Shown here piece after piece: positions 1-8,347 of a stretch of DNA of 10,139 nucleotides. This DNA is from Conidiobolus incongruus B7586 (taxonomy: Eukaryota > Entomophthoromycota > Entomophthoromycetes > Entomophthorales > Conidiobolaceae), in assembly GCA_000697335.1 (NCBI GenBank), contig JNEM01016186.1, forward strand, positions 1 through 10,139, read 5' to 3'. The notes below the pieces were generated by a model. The model was not told the DNA's origin. It worked only from the letters and a program-made list of their open reading frames with translations, and searched no databases. Position 1 is the stretch's first letter, and each line of letters starts with the position of its first letter. The translations under genes and the position numbers were made by a program.

Positions 1-96
1 TAATAATACAGACATTAAAACTGACTTGATCCTCCGGAATCACTGTCATTCAATTCTCATTGGATGAGGACATCCAATCTTAAAACCCCCCGGTAT
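1..96. other. GC-richer flank, possibly internal end of an LTR element
   Basis: This stretch is clearly richer in G and C than the DNA after position 432 and runs directly into the probable LTR. It may be the last part of the internal region of a retrotransposon that lies mostly left of the window, which would make the following LTR a 3' LTR. Against this, no clear polypurine tract is seen just before position 97; the stretch there has a run of C instead. It could equally be ordinary flanking DNA of a solo LTR. No coding family could be recognised. Confidence 0.3.
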
Positions 97-102
97 TGTC
101 AC

Positions 103-116
103 GAGTCAGGTGACTC
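103..116. promoter_or_regulatory. Inverted TGACTC pair at the LTR start
   Basis: Two TGACTC hexamers lie head to head, separated by GG, giving a perfect 6-bp inverted repeat. TGACTC is the core half of the Gcn4/AP-1 class of bZIP binding sites, so this may be a transcription-factor site in the LTR U3 region. The palindrome is seen directly; the binding role is inference. Confidence 0.3.
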
Positions 117-256
117 TCCTCCCACGTAATATGCTTACTTCAACTGAATATAAGGGTCATTCCCCCCCTCATGTGACCAACCACTTCAACCCTATCCTTT
201 AATCAGCTAATGATACAACCCTCCAGAAAACTCCAGAAACCTACTACTCTATGCAC

Positions 257-264
257 TATATATA
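257..264 (+). promoter_or_regulatory. TATA-like box inside the LTR
   Basis: A TATATATA run sits in otherwise mixed-composition DNA, 160 bp into the LTR and about 70 bp before the AATAAA-type signal. This is a plausible U3 promoter element for the retrotransposon. It is not expected to act on the gene at 4092, which is 3.8 kb away and has its own TATA-like box. Confidence 0.4.
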
Positions 265-335
265 GAACCCAGAAACAGAGCTATACTACAGAGAAGGAGT
301 TCGATCTGGGTCCTCCCAGCTATTTGGCTTAAACC

Positions 336-341
336 AATAAA
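336..341 (+). terminator. AATAAA-type signal inside the LTR
   Basis: AATAAA occurs in the GC-richer LTR downstream of the TATA-like box, where an R-region polyadenylation signal would be expected. In this composition it is less likely to be a chance hit than the many AATAAA words in the surrounding AT-rich DNA. Confidence 0.35.
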
Positions 342-431
342 CCCCCTATCTCCCTAACCTTTACCTGGAATTCCCTAGATCTCTCCCTTTTGCTTATACT
401 ATTCCGGACACGGCTTTCTCAAGACGTGTTA

Positions 432-1780
432 ATATTTATTAAATATTTTAATTATAAAATAAATTTCTTAATATAAATTAGAATATTTTATAAAATTAAG
501 TTAAAATAGAAGCATTATTTTATATTTTTTGAATATAGTAAGTTTAATATTTAAAGTATAATTTAACCTAACTATTATCTTTTTGATAAATAAATATTTC
601 ATTTAATTTGAATAAAACACATATTGTATTGAAAATATGAAATAGTTTAAAAATTTAACTTATATTCTTATTTATTTTAATTAATAGTTAAGTAAAATAA
701 AATTATTGAATATATCACTTTGATTGAGATAAAAAGTGATTCAAATATTTATATTTAAATTATAAAAGTAATATATGTACATATATATAATTTGAATTTA
801 ATTTAATCAATATAATATTTTTTATAATTTAACAAAAGAGAAAATATGAAAATAGTTAAAAAACGGATTGAGATAAATCCAAAAGCAAAAAATTTTTATA
901 TCAAATTATAATATTAATTCAATTAAAAGCATTTTTTATAACATTATATTAAAATATAGGCTAAAATTCAAAGTTAAGCTAAAATAGAATTATAAAATAA
1001 TTAAGTGTTTTATAAAGGATTTTAATTATTATAATATTATAATATAATAATTATTAATCTATTAAATCCTTAAAACTAAAAATATAATTATAAATATTAT
1101 ATATATTTTTAATAAAATATTTTATAATTAGAATCTATAATATTATTCAAGGATATTTATAATTTTATATGATAAATATGAAATAAATTGAATTCAAGCT
1201 ATAAATGGGTTTTTGAATTGAAAACAGTAGAAATTGCTATTATATCTAGTATAATTACTTAATTCCAATTTTTTTGCAAATTAAAAAATATATTTACAAA
1301 AAGATAAATTTTAATATATATTATTGATTTATAAACTATTATATACTAAACTTTGATAAAAAAATATATTCTTTACTATTATAAGTTTGCCAATAGAATA
1401 GCCCAAGGTATCTATAATTTAATGGAGAATTAATTTTGTGTTATATATTTATTATTTATATTATATACTTGAATTTATATTCAAAATAAATTTGAAAAAT
1501 ATGACATGATTTAATTGCTTAAGTAATATGGACTTATTTCCTATTTTTAATATTTATCAATTCAAAATCAATTTATATGAAGTATATTTTGAAGTATTGT
1601 TTAAAATGGAAAAAAATTAATGGATAAATTTTGAAATATTAGGTTTACCTATTCTATGCATTTTGCCCAACATATGTGATATTGTAATTTCAAGATAAAA
1701 AACTTGAATTCAAGTACGATGCAACAATATAATACAAAATTTGGATAAGGAAATATTACAAATATATTAATACTAATCTA
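432..1780. other. AT-rich intergenic DNA, no gene seen
   Basis: This is long, very AT-rich noncoding DNA with short A and T runs. No open frame of useful length, tRNA or recognisable repeat unit was found on either strand. Small AT palindromes (for example at 771-786, and 11-bp arms at 1023-1033 and 1043-1053) are present but are expected by chance at this composition. Confidence 0.6.
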
Positions 1781-2250
1781 AAGTTTAATCATCCCAGCCA
1801 AGACATCGGCCCTTTGAGGACAAAAGAAGGTAATAATAATAATACTAAAGTAATAATTCAAAATCAAAATCAATTCTTCGAATTTCCACAAAAATCTAGA
1901 ATATATATTATTGTAAATCGAGAGGTCCGCTAGCTATACACTTTAAATCGTCCGTCATTATTCCGAATATAATCCACATGCAAGTACCATACACTGTCCG
2001 TGTATAATGTGAAATTTCGGACAGCAACCACAATCGGTGTTTAAAAGCATTTGAGTAAGGATTGATAGAAACCTAAAATTATCACCAAATACATATTTTC
2101 TTCGAAATCATCTCAATCAGAGCCAAGCATTACATATTGGTATTTTAATAAAACCATTTAAACCATCTCATTAACCACCTTTGGCCTGTTTTATCTTATT
2201 TACATAATCTTTATTGCAAGGCTACTTTCCAGAAGACTTTTAATACCAAA
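1781..2250. other. GC-richer island of unknown origin
   Basis: Base composition rises well above that of the neighbouring AT-rich DNA, most clearly at about 1795-1830, 1920-2060 and 2170-2240. Only short open stretches occur on either strand, and none matches a family I recognise. The most distinctive is a 30-codon minus-strand frame with five cysteines (1958-2050). The island could be a less decayed repeat fragment, the remains of a gene, a noncoding RNA locus or a regulatory region; the sequence alone does not decide. Confidence 0.4.
1990..2024. repeat. Overlapping alternative hairpins
   Basis: TACAC at 1990-1994 pairs with GTGTA at 2000-2004 around a 5-base loop. Overlapping it, CTGTCCG at 1994-2000 pairs perfectly with CGGACAG at 2018-2024 around a 17-base loop. 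The two stems share bases, so they are mutually exclusive folds. The arms contain several G-C pairs, which makes chance less likely than for the AT palindromes elsewhere. No function is assigned. Confidence 0.35.
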
Positions 2251-4037
2251 TATTGCTGATTGAAATTCTAATATTAATTATGGTATACATTTATAAAATC
2301 CAGTGGAAGATATATTTTAAAATAATTTTATGTAAATAAATCATAAGAGCTTTATGATTTTTTAAAATATTCAATAATTCAAAACTCATTTTAATTTAAT
2401 AGAGTTTTAATATGATGTATTTGATATATTGATAAACAATAATAATGTTAAATTAACGATATATACTATCAGTTAATAATCAATTTCAAATTTTTATGCA
2501 ATATTTTATAATGTGAAACAATAGATTAACATCTTTATGTGGGGAATGCTGTAAACAAATAAGTTTTTCGAATATAATAGTGTTATTTACATATTCAGAA
2601 TTATAAAGACAAAGATTAAAAATTTATCCATGAAATATAGTGTAATGCTAAAAACTGAAGTTACTAAGTCTATTTTTACTTAATAATTGCGAAAATCCAT
2701 GCAGACAGAGTCGCAGTTTCGGGACAATCAAGGACAAGGTACTCAAATATCATCAATAAAATTTATATACACTTAAAGACCAGGATCTAGAAAATATATA
2801 TTTGTAACTTAAAATCAATTAAAGTAATCATCAAAGAGTTATGAATGCTCAAAGATGAAAAAAAATTTATTGACTCAAATTATAAGCAGAAAAGTCATGA
2901 TGAGATAAATATTAAGATTTAAAATTTCCTCTCATAGTACTATTACGAAAGTGAATTTCAAATATATTTGATTAGATCCTGATACAAATATTATATTAAA
3001 TGGAAACTGTTGTCACTTATCCCATTCCTTTTAAAAAATGTATTAAATTTTAATATTAAATATTTCTAAATCAATAATCATGTCCTTTATATAAAATATA
3101 TAATGTTAAAAATTACCAATGATATCCACAAATTATTATATTTTATATTAAATTAATAAAATGTTTATTTTAAATTATTATAATATTAATCTTTTTATAA
3201 TAAAGATACCGATTCATTCTATCAATGTAATAATTATCTAATTAGAAAATTTTCAACAATTAGATGTTTTAATATCAACAAAATAGATTAATTAGATATG
3301 AAATAATCGATTGATTACATTATTTTCAAACATAGCAAGTATTTATTTTATATTAGATAAGGTTAATTTTATAGGCTATACAAAGACTGACAGTAAAAAA
3401 AATTAAATTATTAATCTCAAATCATAATACTTACAGGATTTTAATTTGAAACATAGATATAATATGATTTAATGTATAAAATATTTGAAATTTATCAAAT
3501 CTTGATAAAAGTTTGAACATTACCTTGTAACTTTTGTCCTGAGACTATTTGGAAAATAGATTATAAAATAATTTCAAACTTTATCAAAAAAGTTTAATAA
3601 ATACGATCATGAGTTTAAGATTAAAACGATGCAAGAATGTGTTAATACACATTTATCCTGGAATGAATTCAAAGATTGTATATATGATTTATATAATTGA
3701 TAACATTTAGAATAAAAGAAACAGTGATTTTTTTCTGTCCGTGCTGGATTATTTATTCTAGATTTAATGGTCAAAATATTTATTATTTGACAGTTTAAAC
3801 AAGTTACTAAAAATTAATTAGTGATTTTTAAGGATATTAAAAGCACCGATTGATTATAAAGGTTATCATTACAGGATTGTGTAACTCGATTGATAGATTC
3901 AATGAATTTTAATCCGAATACAGATTAGTGAACAATACATCCTAAAGGATTAAGTATAATTGCCACATTAGAAAATTTGGTCGTTATTGATTAGTAATTA
4001 GAATAACACTGGTGTAAAAATTGGTACATAGGATTAA
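2251..4037. other. AT-rich upstream region of the GH16 gene
   Basis: No gene was recognised here. The composition is AT-rich but somewhat less extreme than right of 5.3 kb. A short patch at about 2699-2743 is much richer in G and C and is open in more than one frame, but it is too short and too unlike any known family to call. Closer to the gene, the word CGATTGAT occurs on the plus strand at 3308-3315, 3847-3854 and 3887-3894. The last few hundred bases presumably carry the promoter of the gene at 4092. Confidence 0.5.
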
Positions 4038-4045
4038 TATATAAA
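4038..4045 (+). promoter_or_regulatory. TATA-like box of the GH16 gene
   Basis: TATATAAA lies 47 bp before the ATG at 4092. With a usual TATA-to-start distance of about 30 bp, transcription would begin near 4070 and leave a 5' leader of about 20 bases. Chance matches to TATAAA are common in DNA this AT-rich, so position is the main support. Confidence 0.4.
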
Positions 4046-4091
4046 TGCAGGTATATAGGTTGTAAATCATTGCAATAATCATCAACCAAAA

Positions 4092-5258
4092 ATGATTAAG
4101 TTAGTCTTTATTTCATTGCTCAATCTTTGCTGGATCCAAACAACTGTAGCTAATAGCTTGAGCGACTATCGTGAAGTTTTGAACAATGAAACTGGTTATC
4201 CAGTGAAAGATTCTACCAATAGAAAGGAATTGGATTTTGAGAGATATGGAAATTCGACATCTAGACAGTATCAATTAATTTTTCAAGATGACTTCGATGA
4301 TTTTGATTTGAAGACTTGGAAACATGATATCACCCTTGGCGGAGGTGGCAACTGGGAGTTCGAATACTATACTAATAATAGATCTTCCAGTTTTGTTAAA
4401 AATGGCCAACTTCATATTCGTCCTATCTTGACTTCTGAAAGTATTGGTGAAGAAGCTGTAAAGAATGGCGGTACTATTGATCTCTGGGGTAACCAACCTA
4501 ATATGAAGTGTACATCTAATGCCTTCTTTGGATGCTCAAGATCATCTAACGGAAACAATTACTTGAATCCTATCCAATCAGCCCTTATCAGATCTCATAC
4601 AAAGCTGTCTTTCACCTATGGTAAAGTAGAAGTTCGTGCTCGTTTGCCCAAAGGAGATTGGATTTGGCCTGCAATCTGGTTATTACCCATAGATCATAAT
4701 TATGGTGGCTGGCCAGCTTCTGGAGAGATTGATCTTGTGGAGGGTCGCGGAAATGATCCAAGTTATCCTGGTAAAGGACGCGATACCATCGGATCTGCAT
4801 TACATTGGGGACCTAATTCTCAATTCAATCGTTATGAACAAACTTCCGCATCATACACTTTACCCAACAATAAGACCTTTTCTGATGATTTCCATGTTTT
4901 TACTCTGGAATGGACACCTGAATATATTAGAACTTTTGTAGATAACAATCCTGTACTCAATGTTGAGCACAATCAATCGTACTGGGATCGTGGTCAGTTT
5001 CCAAGTTATTTGAATAATCCTTGGCAAGAAAGATCGATGGCTGCACCTTTCGATCGTGACTTCTATCTTGTTTTCAATGTTGCTGTTGGTGGGACCAATG
5101 GATACTTCCCAGAAGGTGTTGGTAACAAACCATGGAGCAATTCTTCTCCAACTGCACCAAAAGAGTTTTATGATAAGAAAGATGAATGGTATCCAACCTG
5201 GCCTAAGGATGATCATCGTGATTTGATCATTGATTATGTCAGAGTATATTCCCTTTAA
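4092..5258 (+). CDS. Secreted GH16 beta-1,3-glucanase (laminarinase type)
   Basis: This complete 388-residue single-exon gene encodes a secreted glycoside hydrolase family 16 protein with a concanavalin-A-like beta-sandwich fold. It probably cleaves internal beta-1,3 bonds of glucans outside the cell, either remodelling its own wall or digesting external glucan. Residues 1-20 form a signal peptide (hydrophobic core LVFISLL, likely cut after A20). The catalytic domain spans about 58-388. Its active-site motif EIDLVE gives E212 as nucleophile, D214 as helper and E217 as acid/base, in the E-x-D-x-x-E spacing of laminarinases. Other family marks are the cysteine pair C140/C148 with NPIQSA just after it, WPAIWLLP (192-199), HWGP (238-241), FNVAVGG (328-334) and the ending DYVRVY. 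The cysteine block, NPIQSA and the tryptophan-rich tail resemble invertebrate laminarinases and glucan-binding proteins (GNBP/beta-GRP), but many of those have lost the catalytic glutamates, which are kept here. Six N-glycosylation sequons occur (N32, N54, N96, N260, N294, N350). The ATG has A at -3 and directly precedes the signal peptide, which fixes the start. No gene neighbours it. GC of about 40% contrasts sharply with the flanks. The family call is firm; the exact substrate is inferred. Confidence 0.95.
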   Translation: MIKLVFISLLNLCWIQTTVANSLSDYREVLNNETGYPVKDSTNRKELDFERYGNSTSRQYQLIFQDDFDDFDLKTWKHDITLGGGGNWEFEYYTNNRSSSFVKNGQLHIRPILTSESIGEEAVKNGGTIDLWGNQPNMKCTSNAFFGCSRSSNGNNYLNPIQSALIRSHTKLSFTYGKVEVRARLPKGDWIWPAIWLLPIDHNYGGWPASGEIDLVEGRGNDPSYPGKGRDTIGSALHWGPNSQFNRYEQTSASYTLPNNKTFSDDFHVFTLEWTPEYIRTFVDNNPVLNVEHNQSYWDRGQFPSYLNNPWQERSMAAPFDRDFYLVFNVAVGGTNGYFPEGVGNKPWSNSSPTAPKEFYDKKDEWYPTWPKDDHRDLIIDYVRVYSL

Positions 5259-5332
5259 GTATATTTACAAATAATATGACTTGATCTTTAAAATTTTAAT
5301 TATTATCACCTACCTCCCTAATATATTACTAT

Positions 5333-5338
5333 AATAAA
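5333..5338 (+). terminator. Possible polyadenylation signal of the GH16 gene
   Basis: AATAAA occurs 75 bases after the stop codon, a sensible distance for the 3' end of the GH16 mRNA. The word is frequent by chance in this AT-rich DNA, so the call rests on position. Confidence 0.3.
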
Positions 5339-5339
5339 T

Positions 5340-5860
5340 TCACTTTATAATACATAATTAGTTTCTCCTTCTAAGATTGATATTTTGCAGGCTATATTCT
5401 TTAAACTTCATATCATATCCTCCTTCAAAAATTTACCAATGTTGAATTTTGATTTTAAAAAATAGAAATATTTGGAACAAAAATAATAAGACTATTAATA
5501 AATATTTTCTTCTCTTTTCAATAATAGAATTTCATACTAGTTTTAATGTTTAAATTTTTTAAATTATTTTTTAGATTACATCTTCAATTGTATACTCCTA
5601 ACTTTAAATTCAAAGTTTTAATGCCATTAAATCTTTACTCAATTCCATTCTTTAACCTATCAAAACTATGATAATCAAAAGGATTCATATCTGGTTAATA
5701 TTATGGATGGAGTAAAAAACAGTTTTTCCAACAATAAAATTTTGGGTATTATAGTTGTATAAAAGAATTATATCTATTTTATAATAGTTATAATGCATTA
5801 TTAAATCATTAAATATTTGTTAAGTTAAGATCAATTACAATTTAAAAAGATATTAGATTT
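5340..5860. other. AT-rich intergenic DNA downstream of the GH16 gene
   Basis: No gene, tRNA or clear repeat was recognised. Composition falls quickly after the GH16 stop codon towards the extreme AT level of the following repeat. The part at about 5680-5775 is slightly richer in G and contains short open pieces, but no family could be recognised. Confidence 0.5.
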
Positions 5861-7172
5861 TATTACCCTGAATTTAAAATAATGGGAAATTTTTTAATTT
5901 CTGATTTTTTAAACATATTATTAATTTGAAATAAATAAATATATAGAAAGTTAATAGGAAATTATATATTTTTAATATATATATATATATTAATTCTTTT
6001 GATTAAAAAATTAACTTTTTAAAATTAGTTGTTAAATTTAATTATACCTAAACTAAATAGTAATCATCAAAAGTTTTTTATTTTAATATTAGTAAAACCT
6101 AACTATAAACCCTCTAAAATTATTTAAAACTTACAAACAGCTTTTAATAATAAAATATTATCTAAATCAACAATTTACTACTAGGTAAATTATTTTAAAG
6201 TTAAAAAAAAAAACTATCTAAAACTTGTTAAAATTTAAAAAACCAACTTTAACTATTATTCTTATAATTATTAGTAGAGTGAAAAAATATATTAAAAAAC
6301 ACTTTTTTATTTTAGTTAAAAAATTATCTAAGTACTTTAATATTAGTTTTACAAGTATTTATATATATTAAAGTTTAAACTCAAATTAATAAATAAAAAT
6401 ATAAAATAGGTATCTTATAATTTAATTAAAGCTTAAAAAAATAAAAATAGTTATTATTAAACAAAATTTACTAAAATATTAATAAAAGCTTAAACTTTTA
6501 TAGTGAATAATTACAATTAATGAATCTTAAATCTTTATATATAGTCTTTTATTAAAATACAAATAAAGATGCTAAATTAAGTTAAATTAACCCTTTTTAC
6601 AAATCCTTTTAAATAAACATTTATTAATAAATAAATGTTAATTATTATAATAAATTATAATAGTATATGCTACTTTTATTTAATTTTTGAAGAAAAATTA
6701 ATTAATATTAAACTTTATATTTCTTTTTTAAATAAAAGTATTTTTAATTAGTATTCTCAATATAATTTAAAAAGACTTATTATTTTACATAATAATTATA
6801 AAATACATAAAATTAAAGTTTGAAAAAACTTTCTAATTAAAAATAACTGGAAAAAACAACTATATCTAATATAATTTTTTGATTATAACCTATATAATTA
6901 TAATTACTTTAGGTAATTAAAAAAATAGTTTATAAGAAAGGAAATTTCTATAAGAGAATTTAATTGGTTTATAAAATATCAAATTTCAGTCTTTAATAAA
7001 AAAAACTATTTTTTAAGTATTAAATCTTTGCTAAAAGTAGAGTAAAAAGTTATTAATAATAAAAGAAACTATTAAATTTATATTATATATTTATTTTTAT
7101 ATATTATATATTAAAATATTTATTTATTTTAAATCACAAAAAATTCCCATTATTAAAAATACAAAGTAATAT
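5861..7172. repeat. 1.3 kb decayed dispersed repeat, copy A
   Basis: This block aligns along its length, in the same orientation, with 8348-9675. Shared landmarks in the same order are TATTACC followed by TGAATTTAAAATAATGG near the start, an (AT)n run about 115-120 bp in, AAATTAACTTTTTAAAATT, TAGTAAAAC, CAAATTAATAAATAAAAAT, TAGTGAATAATTA, AATCCTTTTAAATAAA, GATTATAAC, CTTTAGGTAATTAAAAAA, AAAAAGTTATTAATAATAAA and GAAACTATTAAATTTA. Similarity fades at both ends, so the boundaries are good to about 10-20 bp. No terminal repeats or target duplication were found. In one minus-strand frame both copies keep a short similar patch (around LKGF, near 6600 in A and 9110 in B), hinting at a once-coding strand, but the family is not recognised. 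It is probably an old transposable element. Confidence 0.8.
5975..5990. repeat. (AT)8 microsatellite within copy A
   Basis: A simple AT run lies about 115 bp into copy A. A matching run lies at the equivalent place in copy B (8471-8490), so the microsatellite probably predates the split of the two copies. Confidence 0.7.
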
Positions 7173-7794
7173 TTCATAAACTAATTTTTGAAATATATGA
7201 TATAATAATATATTATAAATTATAATCTTAGGAATAAAAAAATAATATCAAAATAAAAAAATTTTCAATGTTAAAAATTAAACAAAAGTGATTATTAAAT
7301 GTTTAATCAAATGTATTTGGTATTTAAAGATCTATATAACTTTTAATCATAATTTTTATAAATATTCCAATTATTACAATTCTATCAATATATTTAGAGC
7401 AGATATTTGTTTTGTTTTCATTAATATAACTATTGTTTTCTTAATATTTATTATGACTATTATTTATTCTATGTAATTTAAGGCTATTCTTATTAATTCT
7501 GGCTATTTTAATATTATTTACTATGGTCAACTATAATAAAAAAATTACTATATATATTGCTTTGGGTAATTTTTTGTATTTTCTGACTATAATATTAATT
7601 ACTGTTATTACTATCTTTAATTTATATGTTGAATTATTAATATTTTAATAATTTAAGAAATATTTATTAATTTTATTAAATAATATTATATTTTTTAGAT
7701 AAGATCATTTAATTATAACTTTATTAAATTTAAATTTTAAAATTTGATCCATTTATGTCAAATTACAAATTATATTAATATAACATAATTTTAC

Positions 7795-7819
7795 TATATA
7801 TATATATATATATATATAT
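7795..7819. repeat. (TA)n microsatellite
   Basis: About twelve uninterrupted TA units. It is a simple repeat that can be unstable in length; no function is implied. Confidence 0.8.
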
Positions 7820-7887
7820 TATTCCACTAATATATAAGGTTGTTTAATTAAATATTTCTTTTTGGATTGCCATATTTGAAAATATCA

Positions 7888-7964
7888 ATATCCTTTTTTT
7901 ATCGAGTAATTTCTAATATAAATATCACTTAATATTGAATACAAATATTATAAAAAAAGGATAT
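7888..7964. repeat. 15-bp perfect inverted repeat
   Basis: The 15-base arm at 7888-7902 (ATATCC, seven T, AT) is matched exactly by its reverse complement at 7950-7964, with 47 bases between. The CC/GG pair and the seven-base homopolymer make it more distinctive than other AT palindromes here. It could be a hairpin or the ends of a very small MITE-like remnant, but no target duplication is evident. Confidence 0.4.
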
Positions 7965-8241
7965 AATAAATGATTTTATAATTTATCTTTAATTTTAATT
8001 GTTTTTAATCCTTAAATCATTTCATCTCTATATCAATATAAAGTGAAGCTTAAATCTGAATTTTTAAATTTAATATAAAAGATATATAAACTATAGTATA
8101 TTTAAATATTGATCAATTTTATACCAATATTCCAATTTATATAATGATTCATTATTTAATATAAATAATATAATCAATTAGATATTAAAAAATTATTTAT
8201 AAAAAATATTAGAATCAATCTAAAATTATTATTTTGATAAG

Positions 8242-8258
8242 TATATATATATATATAT
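8242..8258. repeat. (TA)n microsatellite
   Basis: About eight uninterrupted TA units, located 90 bp before the start of copy B. It is a simple repeat only. Confidence 0.7.
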
Positions 8259-8347
8259 CAGTTTATAAATAGAGATTTATTTTATATTTATCAATCATAA
8301 TATATTTTTACTATATTAATAATAAAATAATCATTATTTTTATTTAA

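Larger units (their letters stand above)
97..431 (+). mobile_element. LTR of a retrotransposon (fossil, Ty3-like style)
   Basis: The block is about 335 bp, near 50% GC at its left end, and stops sharply at a wall of AT-rich DNA. It begins TGTCACG and ends CGTGTTA, an imperfect terminal inverted repeat of the kind seen at LTR ends. In between are a TATA-like box (257-264) and an AATAAA-type signal (336-341) in the order and spacing expected of an LTR read on the plus strand. No exact target-site duplication is visible (GGTAT on the left, ATATT on the right), so whether it is a solo LTR or the 3' LTR of an element outside the window is open. Assignment to Ty3-like elements rests on general resemblance of the start and layout to fungal LTRs and is inference. 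The element is treated as a fossil; no coding body is present here. Confidence 0.6.
7173..8347. other. AT-rich spacer between the two repeat copies
   Basis: No gene was recognised. The spacer is not a third copy of the 1.3 kb repeat. The part at about 7280-7660 has slightly longer open pieces with a recurring CTATT-like pattern, but the predicted peptides are low in complexity and typical of AT-rich noncoding DNA. The spacer holds a (TA)n run at 7795-7819, another at 8242-8258, and a 15-bp inverted repeat at 7888-7964. Confidence 0.5.

Noticed and set aside
92-436. A possible target-site duplication around the LTR (GGTAT before, ATATT after).
   Set aside because: The two 5-base words do not match, so no duplication is claimed.
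771-1053. AT palindromes, including ATATATGTACATATAT at 771-786 and 11-bp arms at 1023-1033 and 1043-1053.
   Set aside because: Such palindromes are expected by chance at this base composition and have no supporting context.
4275-5216. Several overlapping open frames on both strands inside the GH16 gene (minus 4275-4496, 4612-4800, 4860-5216; plus 4702-4941).
   Set aside because: They lie wholly within the GH16 coding frame, which has strong family motifs from end to end, and their peptides show no domain or signal of their own.
5680-5860. Slightly G-richer open pieces that could be a decayed Tc1/mariner-like transposase.
   Set aside because: No catalytic motif, terminal inverted repeat or convincing run of family residues could be seen.
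7288-7476. A 62-codon plus-strand open frame rich in Ile, Phe, Tyr and Asn.
   Set aside because: The peptide is low in complexity, as expected of AT-rich noncoding DNA, with no domain, no promoter support and no conservation evidence.
7480-7518. A short translated stretch (AILINSGYFNII) faintly resembling the active-site region of retroelement aspartic proteases.
   Set aside because: The match is too short, lacks the expected surroundings and sits in low-complexity sequence; it is not enough to name an element.
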